Shown piece after piece: positions 20,103 through 29,165 of a stretch of 64,000 nucleotides of DNA. The notes under the pieces are model-generated. The model saw nothing but the letters and a program-made list of their open reading frames with translations. It did no database searches and was not told the origin of the DNA. Each line of letters starts with the position of its first letter. The first letter of the stretch is position 1. The stretch is from Comamonadaceae bacterium. GTDB lineage: Bacteria > Pseudomonadota > Gammaproteobacteria > Burkholderiales > Burkholderiaceae_C. The stretch is taken from contig CANFWV010000001.1 in the NCBI GenBank assembly GCA_947450695.1, positions 62,001 through 126,000 on the forward strand. Direction: 5' to 3'. A program made the position numbers and the translations under genes.

Positions 20103-20116
20103 TTGATGCAGATCAA
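20103..20116. promoter_or_regulatory. FNR/ANR-type box TTGAT-GCAG-ATCAA upstream of USP genes
   Basis: Exact TTGATnnnnATCAA palindrome 54 bp upstream of ATG at 20170. Confidence 0.7.
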
Positions 20117-20169
20117 GGCTGTCTCGTCCTGTCGCAACTGATAATAAAAATAACTAAAAGGAGCTAACT

Positions 20170-20634
20170 ATGTACCAACGAATTTTGGTCCCGGTTGATG
20201 GGAGCGAGACAGCTACCAAAGCCATGATTGCAGCTTTGCAGATGGCCCGCGACTCGGGTGGGCAAGTCCATCTTGTGCATGTTGTCGAAGGAATTACACC
20301 GCTGGCCGCAGATCCGTATGGCGCTTACTCAGGTGAAGTTATTGAAATTATGCGCCAAAGCGGCAGCAAAATTTTGGAAGACGCCTTGGTCGTGGCGAAG
20401 TCCGCTGGCGTGCCCGCCGACACAGAACTGTTTGACAACTTTGGGGAACGACTTGCTGAAGTGGTAGCGGACGCGGCCACGCGCTTCAAGGCCGATTTGA
20501 TTGTGGTTGGTACGCATGGGCGTCGCGGCTTGGGCAGGATGATGTTGGGAAGCGGCGCGGAACAGATTATTCGGCTTGCACCTGTGCCGGTGCTGGTTAT
20601 ACGCCACAGTGATAAAAAAGAAGCTTTGGAATAA
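20170..20634 (+). CDS. Universal stress protein
   Basis: ILVPVDGSETATKAM and VGTHGRRGLGRMMLGSGAEQIIRLAPVPVLVIR. Confidence 0.95.
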   Translation: MYQRILVPVDGSETATKAMIAALQMARDSGGQVHLVHVVEGITPLAADPYGAYSGEVIEIMRQSGSKILEDALVVAKSAGVPADTELFDNFGERLAEVVADAATRFKADLIVVGTHGRRGLGRMMLGSGAEQIIRLAPVPVLVIRHSDKKEALE

Positions 20635-20665
20635 CAACCGTTGCGGAGCAACAAGAAAGATACAT

Positions 20666-21088
20666 ATGAAAATTCTTTTCCCGGCTGACGGTAGCGAATT
20701 CACTAAAAAGGCCCTCGCCTTTCTCGTCACTCATGAAACAATGTGCGGCCCTGAAGACGAGTTAGTCGTGATCAATGTGCAGCCGCCCATCCCACACCGC
20801 GTACAGCGCATGGTCGGCGCATCCATCGTCCGTGATTATCACAACGACGAAGCGACCAAGGTCCTCAAATCCATTGAGCGATTCCTGACTAAACACAAAC
20901 TTCATTACCGCACGAGTTGGGTGGCGGGAAGTCCTGCGACAGAGATCCTCAAAGCTGCGACGAAGGAAAAAGTGCACATGATCGTCATGGGCACACACGG
21001 CCATGGCTTGATCGGACGGGCCGTCATGGGCAGCGTTGCCCAACGCGTGCTGGCAGAAGCCAGCATACCCGTCTTACTGGTCAAGTAA
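20666..21088 (+). CDS. Universal stress protein
   Basis: MKILFPADGSEFTKKALAF and MGTHGHGLIGRAVMGSVAQRVLAEASIPVLLVK; ATG at 20666 preferred. Confidence 0.93.
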   Translation: MKILFPADGSEFTKKALAFLVTHETMCGPEDELVVINVQPPIPHRVQRMVGASIVRDYHNDEATKVLKSIERFLTKHKLHYRTSWVAGSPATEILKAATKEKVHMIVMGTHGHGLIGRAVMGSVAQRVLAEASIPVLLVK

Positions 21089-21123
21089 ATTCTCCAAAAG
21101 ATGCGCCACCTCCTTGGTGGCGT

Positions 21124-21432
21124 TCAACGCAATGGACCCACCAGCCTCTTCAGGCGGTGTTCAAGAACCAAGGCCATTAATGCGCCCAAACTCGCAGCCA
21201 TGACTGAAGCCTTGATCGGTTCCAGCAAAACAAACTGCGTCAACCGATCTTCCATACGCTGGTATAGGCGACGGGCTTCATGTGAATGAGGTTGCGCGGT
21301 ATTGGTATTGAACACCTCATCTTTTGCCGCCTCGACGGCAGACTGCAAAACCTCTTCGTTCAGAGGTCGGTGGCTGAGTTTTCCATGGTGTGAGCCATTT
21401 GATTTATGCGTGTCTTGGAGATCAAGATTCAT
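21124..21432 (-). CDS. Small membrane-anchored protein (DUF883/ElaB-YqjD-like architecture)
   Basis: N-terminal hydrophilic helix, C-terminal hydrophobic segment VMAASLGALMALVLEHRLKR; ATG at 21432 (MNLDLQ) preferred. Confidence 0.6.
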   Translation of the reverse strand: MNLDLQDTHKSNGSHHGKLSHRPLNEEVLQSAVEAAKDEVFNTNTAQPHSHEARRLYQRMEDRLTQFVLLEPIKASVMAASLGALMALVLEHRLKRLVGPLR

Positions 21433-21670
21433 GATGTTGGCCTCAAAAATTTCATAGAAATTGAAGTTAATCTGAGAATCGAATCGTCTGTGTGAGTGAT
21501 GAATCAAACACAGGGTCGGATTTGTCCCACGTCCAGCGACGACATCACTGACAGCGTTTGGTGTTGACCAACCCTCTGCTCGCATCGAAGGATCCCCTAT
21601 CGTAGGGTCTCGGTTGTAAGGGTTCTTTTTTGAATTCCTGAAGCTAAGTCAATGATGTACAGGAATCAAG

Positions 21671-23818
21671 ATGTCTACAGCGCGGCGTAAAGCCAGTGAT
21701 AAAAACATTTCTATTGGAAATGCCAAGTATGAAAGTATCAGCCTACTGACAACTCAGCAGGGTGTACAGATTCCAGAAAACCACAATTCACTGAAAGCCG
21801 GGCCACGTGGACCGACTTTGATGGAGGACTTCATTCTCCGAGAAAAACTCTCGCATTTTGACCATGAGCGTATTCCTGAGCGTGTCGTTCATGCACGGGG
21901 TGCCTCGGCGCATGGATTTTTTAAGCTCTACAAACCATTGTCACTTTACACAAGCGCTGATTTTTTACAGGACCCAGCGATAGAAACGCCTGTATTCGTC
22001 CGCTTTTCAACAGCGATCGGATCTCGCGGCTCAGCGGATACGGTGCGCGATGTCCGCGGCTTTGCAGTTAAATTTTATACAGCGCAGGGTAACTACGACT
22101 TAGTCGGTAACAACATGCCGGTGTACTTCATTCAAGACGCGATCAAGTTCCCAGACTTAGTCCATGCGCTTAAGCCGGAGCCGCATCAAGAGCTGCCACA
22201 AGCCTCATCGGCACATGACACTTTTTGGGACTTTGTCTCGCTGATGCCGGAGTCCACTCACATGCTGATGTGGCTGATGTCAGACCGGGCAATTCCACGC
22301 AGTTACCGAATGATGGAGGGTTTTGGCGTGCATACCTTTCGGCTGGTCAATTCGCACGGCCAATCCTGTTGTGTGAAGTTTCACTGGAAACCTAGGTTGG
22401 GCCTGCACAGCATGGCATGGGATGAAGCGCAGAAGATCGCGGGGCAAGATCCTGACTTTCATCGTCGTGACCTTTGGGATGCCATTGAAAAAGGACATTT
22501 CCCAGAATGGGAGTTGGGTGTGCAATTAATAGAAGAGAGCAAAGAGGCTGAGTTGGGCATCGATTTGCTTGACGCCACAAAACTGATTCCCGAGGAAATG
22601 GTGCCCATTTTGCCGATAGGGCGTATGGTATTGAACCGTAACCCAGCCAATTTCTTTGCAGAAAGTGAGCAGGTGGCATTCAACCCTGGGAATCTGGTGC
22701 CTGGCATTGATTTCTCCAATGACCCCTTGTTACAAGGGCGTTTGTTTTCTTACACAGATAGTCAGTTGTCGCGCCTAGGGGGTCCGAATGCTCAAGGTTT
22801 GCCAATCAATAGACCAATCTGCCCAGTCCATCATTTTCAGCGAGGCGGCAGCCACCAATACACCAGCCACAAAGGCCGGGTGAGTTACGAACCCAATACG
22901 CTATCGGCCGGTACTGAGTTTCGTGTGGACGGTTCAGCGCAAGGATTTCAGTCATCTCCTGATGCTGTTGCACCGATTAAAAAGCGGCATCAAAGCCCCT
23001 CCTTTGACGATCATTTTTCGCAGGCCACCTTGTTCTGGAACAGCCAGAGCCAAGTTGAAAAAGACCACATCGTTGCGGCCTTCAGATTCGATTTATCCAA
23101 CGTTGAAACCACCGAAATTCGGCAACGCATGGTAGACAACCTAGCGCATGTAGACATGAAGCTGGCAACTCGCGTTGGAGCGCAACTCGGCATTCATATT
23201 CCAGACCCTAGCGCTGCGGCAGGTCGCTTAGGTTTTAGAGATTACAAGAAAAAGAGTCTCCTTGACGAGGCGCCTTCGTTAAGCATGGTCGGGCGTTATA
23301 AGCCTGACATCCGAACCCGAAAAGTAGCCGTCTTAGCGGCTGACGGAGTGGATCTAACCTCAGTTAAGCGTGTGATACTGGAACTGACCGCAGTGGGTTT
23401 GACATGCCAAGTAATTGGCCCGCACCTTGGTCATATCAGGACCGCCAGCGGCCGCACGCTGGCGGTGGATTTAACCTTCAGCAATACATCGTCCGTGATG
23501 TTTGACGCAGTGTTGCTACCTGGTGGTTTAGGCAGTGCTGAACAGCTATGTGGACTCGGCAAGGCGGTGCACTTCGCACTCGAAGCCTACAAACACGGCA
23601 AGCCGATCTGCGCCATCAACGAAGGGGCTCATTTGCTCAGCACCTTGGGCTTCAGCATGTGCCCACAAAAAGACTCCGCGCTGACGGTACCAACACCCGG
23701 CGTAGTGATCGTCGACAGCCTGAAAGCCATTGACGGCCAAATCAGCCAGGCGTTCATCGCAGCCATGCTCCCGTACCGGCACTGGGACCGTGTCAATCTG
23801 GATTCAGTAGCGGTTTAA
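21671..23818 (+). CDS. katE: Large-subunit catalase (HPII type) with C-terminal DJ-1/PfpI-like domain
   Basis: FDHERIPERVVHARGASAHGFF, RFSTAIGSRGSADTVRDVRGFAVKFYT, RLFSYTDSQLSRLGGPN and C-terminal GATase1-like region. Confidence 0.96.
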   Translation: MSTARRKASDKNISIGNAKYESISLLTTQQGVQIPENHNSLKAGPRGPTLMEDFILREKLSHFDHERIPERVVHARGASAHGFFKLYKPLSLYTSADFLQDPAIETPVFVRFSTAIGSRGSADTVRDVRGFAVKFYTAQGNYDLVGNNMPVYFIQDAIKFPDLVHALKPEPHQELPQASSAHDTFWDFVSLMPESTHMLMWLMSDRAIPRSYRMMEGFGVHTFRLVNSHGQSCCVKFHWKPRLGLHSMAWDEAQKIAGQDPDFHRRDLWDAIEKGHFPEWELGVQLIEESKEAELGIDLLDATKLIPEEMVPILPIGRMVLNRNPANFFAESEQVAFNPGNLVPGIDFSNDPLLQGRLFSYTDSQLSRLGGPNAQGLPINRPICPVHHFQRGGSHQYTSHKGRVSYEPNTLSAGTEFRVDGSAQGFQSSPDAVAPIKKRHQSPSFDDHFSQATLFWNSQSQVEKDHIVAAFRFDLSNVETTEIRQRMVDNLAHVDMKLATRVGAQLGIHIPDPSAAAGRLGFRDYKKKSLLDEAPSLSMVGRYKPDIRTRKVAVLAADGVDLTSVKRVILELTAVGLTCQVIGPHLGHIRTASGRTLAVDLTFSNTSSVMFDAVLLPGGLGSAEQLCGLGKAVHFALEAYKHGKPICAINEGAHLLSTLGFSMCPQKDSALTVPTPGVVIVDSLKAIDGQISQAFIAAMLPYRHWDRVNLDSVAV

Positions 23819-23839
23819 ATGTCGACGTCATGTCACTGT

Positions 23840-24784
23840 TCAGTGCACATGACCCCAGAGCAAAAAGGCCTCGCGCCCCTCTGCCACCAAGCTCACGGTC
23901 GCACCGACTGGCAACAGCACTTTGGTGGACACGTGGCCAAACGGCAATCCCGTCAATACACGCGCTTTGACTTGAGATTGCAGCCACTTCACGACCGATG
24001 CGAGTTTGAAACCTTTGTCATGCGGGACCAGTTTGAAATTGGTGAACTGGCCAAAAACGATGGCTTTTTGATGCGCCAACACACCAGCATGCAGCAACTG
24101 CGTGAGCATGCGCTCGATGCGATACGGGTGCTCATGCACGTCTTCCAAAAACAAAATACCACCCTTGATTTGAGGTAAATAAGGGGTGCCGACCAGCGAC
24201 GACAAGACTGCCAAATTACCACCCCAGAGCACGGCATTGTTGACTTTGAAATCAGTTGATTTTGCGGTCGCTGTCAGTGCCGCTGCCTGTGTTGCAAATT
24301 TAGGCAACTGCCACCCAGCGCCCTCGCCTTGACCGCTCACCAAGTCGTCGAAGCACGCCTCCATGATGTCGTCGGGCGTACCGTCGACACCAAAATCTTC
24401 TCCGAGCGCGGGACCCGCCCAACTGATGGTGCCAGTCTTGGCAAGCAAGGCCGATTGAAACGCGGTGAAATCACTCAAGCCCACAAACTGCGTGCCCTTA
24501 GCGACCGCCTTGGCCACGGCCTTGTAGTTGATGCCGGGCAAGATGCGCGTCAAGCCGTAGCCACCACGGGAAATCAGCGCGATGTCTGCGCCGCTGGCTG
24601 CGGCCCGTTGTATAGCGGCCAGCCGTGTTTCGTCGTCGCCGGCAAAGCGCTGGTGACTGGCCAAGGCCGATTCATCTATTTCGACTTCATGCCCCAAGGT
24701 TTTCAGTCGGGCAATTCCGCGTTTGAAGCTGGCCTTGTCGCGCACAGCGCTCGAGGGGGAAAAGATGTAGATATGTTTTTTCAC
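23840..24784 (-). CDS. ldcA: LD-carboxypeptidase (peptidase S66)
   Basis: ALISRGGYGLTRILPGINY and WGGNLAVLSSLVGTPYLP, LFLEDVHEHPYRIERML. Confidence 0.93.
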   Translation of the reverse strand: MKKHIYIFSPSSAVRDKASFKRGIARLKTLGHEVEIDESALASHQRFAGDDETRLAAIQRAAASGADIALISRGGYGLTRILPGINYKAVAKAVAKGTQFVGLSDFTAFQSALLAKTGTISWAGPALGEDFGVDGTPDDIMEACFDDLVSGQGEGAGWQLPKFATQAAALTATAKSTDFKVNNAVLWGGNLAVLSSLVGTPYLPQIKGGILFLEDVHEHPYRIERMLTQLLHAGVLAHQKAIVFGQFTNFKLVPHDKGFKLASVVKWLQSQVKARVLTGLPFGHVSTKVLLPVGATVSLVAEGREAFLLWGHVH

Positions 24785-24832
24785 GAGGGCAATTATCCCA
24801 TTGGCTGTCAGCCGGACTGACTTGCGCAGAGA

Positions 24833-26047
24833 TCAAGGCCGGCCGAAAAACCGGAGCGCCTCTGGCGCCATGCTTTCGCCTTGATCTGCCCCGTCAAGGG
24901 CCAACAGGGATTGCCCCGTCCATTGATTGGCCCAAAACGCCCGCGCCTGCTGAGCTAACGCAGTGCTCTCAGCGTCTTCAACGTCATGCGATTCTTGCAC
25001 CATGCGCGGAAAAGCCCGTAGTGCAGCGCGGTGCCCGCGATCGACAAAAGGCACGTCGTAGGCGGCGCATTCCTCCTCCCCGTGGGCCAACAAGGTATTC
25101 ATGGTCAGCAAGCCGTTATAACGCTGCGGTGCAGACATCGGCAAGCTAAGACCCAGCAAACCTCCCCCGTCTTGAAGTACCAGCACCACGTTCTTCAGAT
25201 CAAGCCGTTCAACCAGTTCAAGTAGCGTCTGTCGATGAAAATTGAAGTTGTGAAAACTGTCTTTCTTGGGTTTGTCGCTTTTGCCAAAACCAATCATGTC
25301 AGGTGCAACCACTCGGTGGCCTGCAGCCAAAAATACTGGAATCATCTTGCGGTATAGATAGCTCCAACTAGGGCAGTCGTGGAGGCAAAGAAAAGTCAAC
25401 GCTGGAGTCCTGCCTAGCCTGCCGTATTCGTCCAGATAGTGCATGCGCAAGCCAGCCAATTCGGGCAAGTCACTGATGTAATTGGGCTGCCACGGGTAGT
25501 CTGGCAATCCTTCAAATACTGTATCTGGCGTGCGCAAGGCGAAGTCCTGCAGCGGATGATTGAGCCGCGCTTCTTCGCGCCGCACAGCGCGCATCTCGCC
25601 AAAAAATGTCTGTAGCAAGGCCGCACTTTCATCGGCCAAGACGCCGCCCTGAACAGCGGTCTGGTGGTTGATGCGCTCTTCTGCAAACAGGTTCAAGACC
25701 GAACCGGCAGCTCCAGTTTTGGGTTCTGTTGCACCAAATACCACCCGCTTGAGCCGCGCCTGCAGTATCGCGCCACTGCACATGACACAGGGCTCTAGCG
25801 TTACGAACAATTCGCAGGCATCCAGACGGTAATTACCCAGCACCTGGGCTGCCGAGCGCAAAGCCACTATCTCAGCGTGCGCCGTCGGGTCGTGTCCATC
25901 TATCGGTGAGTTCCGTCCAGTGGCAATGATCTGGCCATCCTTGACCACTACCGCACCCACAGGCACCTCACCTACAGTCATGGCGGCTCGGGCTTCGGCT
26001 AGTGCGACTCGCATCATCTCAAAGTCACGCTCGCCTGTTGCGCTCAT
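24833..26047 (-). CDS. tadA: tRNA adenosine(34) deaminase TadA fused to haloalkane-dehalogenase-like alpha/beta hydrolase remnant
   Basis: HAEIVALRSAAQ and TLEPCVMCSGAI zinc deaminase motifs; C-terminal RTPDTVFEGLPDYPWQPNYISDLP...WSYLYRKMIPVFLAAGHRVVAPDMIGFGKSDKP resembles DhlA-type dehalogenase; ATG at 26047 overlaps upstream stop. Confidence 0.93.
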   Translation of the reverse strand: MSATGERDFEMMRVALAEARAAMTVGEVPVGAVVVKDGQIIATGRNSPIDGHDPTAHAEIVALRSAAQVLGNYRLDACELFVTLEPCVMCSGAILQARLKRVVFGATEPKTGAAGSVLNLFAEERINHQTAVQGGVLADESAALLQTFFGEMRAVRREEARLNHPLQDFALRTPDTVFEGLPDYPWQPNYISDLPELAGLRMHYLDEYGRLGRTPALTFLCLHDCPSWSYLYRKMIPVFLAAGHRVVAPDMIGFGKSDKPKKDSFHNFNFHRQTLLELVERLDLKNVVLVLQDGGGLLGLSLPMSAPQRYNGLLTMNTLLAHGEEECAAYDVPFVDRGHRAALRAFPRMVQESHDVEDAESTALAQQARAFWANQWTGQSLLALDGADQGESMAPEALRFFGRP

Positions 26048-26679
26048 GCTGGGTTGCCTTTGAGCCGGATCATCCATTCAGCCAGCGTGCGTTGATGGCT
26101 GCTACCGGTGGTATACATGCGCAGCGTGGCGTCATGGGCTTCAGGTCGGTGTTGGTTCAGTTTGAGCTTGCATTCAAATGCCGTCACGCGCAGCTCAAAG
26201 CCGACAATGCCGGCCAACATCTTGCGTTGGTAATCGGCGTCCAACGAACGCCATTGCGCCGCGTAAGCCGGTTCATGATCGCCAATGAGTTTTTTCAACA
26301 AGGCGTCTTTGGCGTCTGGGGCGTCGATCAATACGGCCTCAACCGTGCAGTGCACGGCGAGGTAATTCCAAGTCGGAACGCGAGCTAAGTCGGGATACAC
26401 CTGCGGCGACAAATAGGCGTGTGCCCCCAGAAAAGTCACCACAGCTTTAGGTCTGGTCTGCAGGTATCGCCAATGCGGATTACCGCGCGCGACATGACCC
26501 AGCAGTACAGGCGTATTGCCACCAGCTTCAGACGACTGATCTTGCAACAGCAAAGGCAAGTGTGTGACATAGGGCAAAGCCGTGTCATCGGTGCTGATCA
26601 GACTAGCGAATGGATCAGCCCGTATCAGCGGCGCTGCGTGCTCAGTCCACTCGCCCTTGAAATGTGACGGTAAATACAT
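26044..26679 (-). CDS. PaiB-like FMN-binding negative transcriptional regulator family
   Basis: MYLPSHFKGEW N-terminus, ISTDDTALPYVTHLPLLL, VPTWNYLAVH, MLAGIVGFE. Confidence 0.88.
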   Translation of the reverse strand: MYLPSHFKGEWTEHAAPLIRADPFASLISTDDTALPYVTHLPLLLQDQSSEAGGNTPVLLGHVARGNPHWRYLQTRPKAVVTFLGAHAYLSPQVYPDLARVPTWNYLAVHCTVEAVLIDAPDAKDALLKKLIGDHEPAYAAQWRSLDADYQRKMLAGIVGFELRVTAFECKLKLNQHRPEAHDATLRMYTTGSSHQRTLAEWMIRLKGNPA

Positions 26680-26698
26680 AGTCACTGAGCCTATAAAA

Positions 26699-27370
26699 CT
26701 AGTCTGCGGCTTGAGCAATCTGACGTAAAGCCTGCTCAAAAACCTCGACCGGCTGACCGCCAGATATCAGGTGTTTGTCGTTGATGATGATTGCTGGGAC
26801 GGAATGAATGCCCTGCGACTGGTAAAAATCTTCGCGTTCACGGACGTCCACCGTGTATTCACCTGAGCTCAAAATTTCGGCGGCACGCGTTGCATCCAAA
26901 CCCACCTCGGCGGCAAGTTTCAATAAAACGTCATGTGATGCCGGGCTTTCACCGTCTGTGAAGTAGGTCTTGAAAAGTCCCTCTTTCAACGCCTTCTGGT
27001 GGCCCTCGCCTTGAGTTTCAGCCCAATGCAACAAGCGGTGCGCGTCAAAAGTGTTGTATGTGCGACTGCGACCGCCACCTGAGGCATTGGTGCCGCTAAA
27101 CGTGAAACCAAGAGCTGCACCGCGTTGACGAATCGCCTCTCGGTTCGCTTCTGCCTGTTCAGCCGAAATGCCGTATTTCTGAGTGATGTGCTCCGTGATG
27201 TCCTGGCCTTCTGGCCCCATGCTCGGATTCAATTCAAACGGTTGAAAGTGCAGATCAGCCGTGATCTCGGGGCTAACCCGAGCCAGCGCTTGATCCAGCG
27301 CTTTGAGTCCAATCACGCACCAAGGGCAAGACACATCCGAAACAAAATCAATTTTAAGAATCGTGACCAT
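26699..27370 (-). CDS. DsbA family (FrnE-like) oxidoreductase
   Basis: DFVSDVSCPWCVIGLKAL and YNTFDAHRLLHWAETQG, GIHSVPAIIIND. Confidence 0.93.
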   Translation of the reverse strand: MVTILKIDFVSDVSCPWCVIGLKALDQALARVSPEITADLHFQPFELNPSMGPEGQDITEHITQKYGISAEQAEANREAIRQRGAALGFTFSGTNASGGGRSRTYNTFDAHRLLHWAETQGEGHQKALKEGLFKTYFTDGESPASHDVLLKLAAEVGLDATRAAEILSSGEYTVDVREREDFYQSQGIHSVPAIIINDKHLISGGQPVEVFEQALRQIAQAAD

Positions 27371-27424
27371 GTGTTTTCCCTTGAATATGAAGTGCGTTAG
27401 AACGCATCACTGCTTACCGAAAAA

Positions 27425-29044
27425 TTATTCCCACTCAATAGTCGCGGGAGGTTTGCTGCTAACGTCGTATGTCACCCGGTTAATTCCGCGCACCTCATTG
27501 ATGATGCGCCCGGAAACTTTCTTGAGTAGCGCGTAGGGCAATTCAGCCCAGTCGGCGGTCATGAAGTCACTGGTTTGCACTGCGCGCAGAGCCACGACAT
27601 ATTCATAAGTTCGGCCGTCGCCCATGACGCCAACACTTTTGACTGGCAAAAAAACGGTGAAGGCTTGGCTGGTGAGTTCGTACCAGTTTTTGCCACTGTC
27701 TGCATCTTTAAAGTTGCGTAATTCCTCAATGAAGATCGCATCAGCCCGGCGCAGGAGATCTGCAAATTCCTGTTTGACTTCGCCCAAAATACGGACACCA
27801 AGACCTGGGCCCGGGAAAGGATGGCGATAAACCATGTCGTGCGGGAGGCCCAAGGCGACGCCAAGTTCGCGGACTTCGTCCTTGAACAATTCACGCAGTG
27901 GCTCCAGCAGTTTCAAACCCAATTGTTCTGGCAAGCCACCCACGTTGTGGTGACTCTTGATGGTCATAGCCTTTTTGTTTTTAGCACCGCCGGACTCGAT
28001 TACATCCGGATAAATCGTGCCTTGTGCCAGCCACTTGGCACCTTTGGACGACGCATCAGCGGCTTTGAGTTTGGCGGCCTCAGCCTTGAAGACTTCAACG
28101 AATTCACGGCCGATGATCTTGCGTTTGGCTTCAGGGTCACTGACACCGGCCAGATGGCCGAGAAACTGACCGGCTGCGTCAACGCGGATGACCTTGGCGT
28201 GCAGCTTGCCGACGAACATGTCCATGACCATGTCGCCTTCGTTCAGGCGCAGCAAGCCGTGGTCGACAAAGACGCAGGTCAATTGGTCGCCAATGGCACG
28301 GTGGATCAGCGCTGCGGCGACTGACGAATCAACGCCGCCAGACAAGCCGAGGATGACTTCTTCGTCACCCACTTGCTCGCGGATTTTGGCAACAGCCTCT
28401 GCGATGTAATCACCCATGACCCAGTCGGGCCGCGTACCGCAAATGTCGAGCACAAAGCGATTCAGCAGTGCTTGACCTTGCACGGTGTGCGTGACTTCAG
28501 GGTGAAACTGCACGGCGTAATATTTGCGGACTTCATCGGCCATGCCGGCGATTGGGCATGAGTCGGTAGAGGCCATGAGCTTGAAGCCGGGTGGCATCTC
28601 GGTGACTTTGTCGCCGTGGCTCATCCAGACCTTGAGCATGCCGTGGCCGTCTGGCGTGGTGAAGTCGGCGATATCTTTGAGCAGCGCCGTGTGGCCGCGA
28701 GCGCGCACTTCGGCGTAGCCAAATTCACGCGTGGTTCCGCCTTCGACTTTGCCGCCAAGCTGCTGAGCCATAGTCTGCATACCGTAACAAATACCGAGCA
28801 CCGGAATACCCAAATCGAAGATAGCTTGAGGTGCTTTGTCGGTCGATTCTTCGTAGACGCTGGCATGGCTGCCCGACAAAATAACGCCCTTGAGATTGCC
28901 ATCTTTGGCGTACTCACGAACCCACTCATCGGTCACATCGCAGGGATGAACTTCACAAAAAACATGCGCCTCACGAACACGGCGGGCAATGAGCTGAGTG
29001 ACTTGCGAGCCGAAGTCGAGGATGAGGATTTTTTGGTGGAGCAT
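27425..29044 (-). CDS. guaA: GMP synthase (glutamine-hydrolysing)
   Basis: LGICYGMQ amidotransferase, [15 protein letters not shown] PPi loop, C-terminal [17 protein letters not shown]. Confidence 0.98.
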   Translation of the reverse strand: MLHQKILILDFGSQVTQLIARRVREAHVFCEVHPCDVTDEWVREYAKDGNLKGVILSGSHASVYEESTDKAPQAIFDLGIPVLGICYGMQTMAQQLGGKVEGGTTREFGYAEVRARGHTALLKDIADFTTPDGHGMLKVWMSHGDKVTEMPPGFKLMASTDSCPIAGMADEVRKYYAVQFHPEVTHTVQGQALLNRFVLDICGTRPDWVMGDYIAEAVAKIREQVGDEEVILGLSGGVDSSVAAALIHRAIGDQLTCVFVDHGLLRLNEGDMVMDMFVGKLHAKVIRVDAAGQFLGHLAGVSDPEAKRKIIGREFVEVFKAEAAKLKAADASSKGAKWLAQGTIYPDVIESGGAKNKKAMTIKSHHNVGGLPEQLGLKLLEPLRELFKDEVRELGVALGLPHDMVYRHPFPGPGLGVRILGEVKQEFADLLRRADAIFIEELRNFKDADSGKNWYELTSQAFTVFLPVKSVGVMGDGRTYEYVVALRAVQTSDFMTADWAELPYALLKKVSGRIINEVRGINRVTYDVSSKPPATIEWE

Positions 29045-29097
29045 GAATCGGGGCAGTTTCGACAGATGGCGTTAAGCAAGGGCAATTTTCCGATGGG

Positions 29098-29162
29098 CCG
29101 CCCCTAGGAAAATGAACCCCCTCGGGGAGCAGCGTAGTACACGCAGTGACAAGCGTGGGGGC
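29098..29162. repeat. GC-rich intergenic hairpin element, possible dispersed family repeat
   Basis: Contains CCCCCTCGGGGAGCAGCGTAG...CAAGCGTGGGGGC with internal inverted repeats between guaA and guaB. Confidence 0.4.
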
Positions 29163-29165
29163 TAA

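Noticed and set aside
21104-21122. CGCCACC-TCCTT-GGTGGCG hairpin between convergent USP and DUF883-like genes as a terminator
   Set aside because: Stem is only 7 bp with no T tract on either side; too weak to call.
27303-27536. Small ORF with peptide [23 protein letters not shown] over the guaA 3' end
   Set aside because: Antisense of the conserved GuaA C-terminus ([16 protein letters not shown]); recurring spurious ORF, not a gene.
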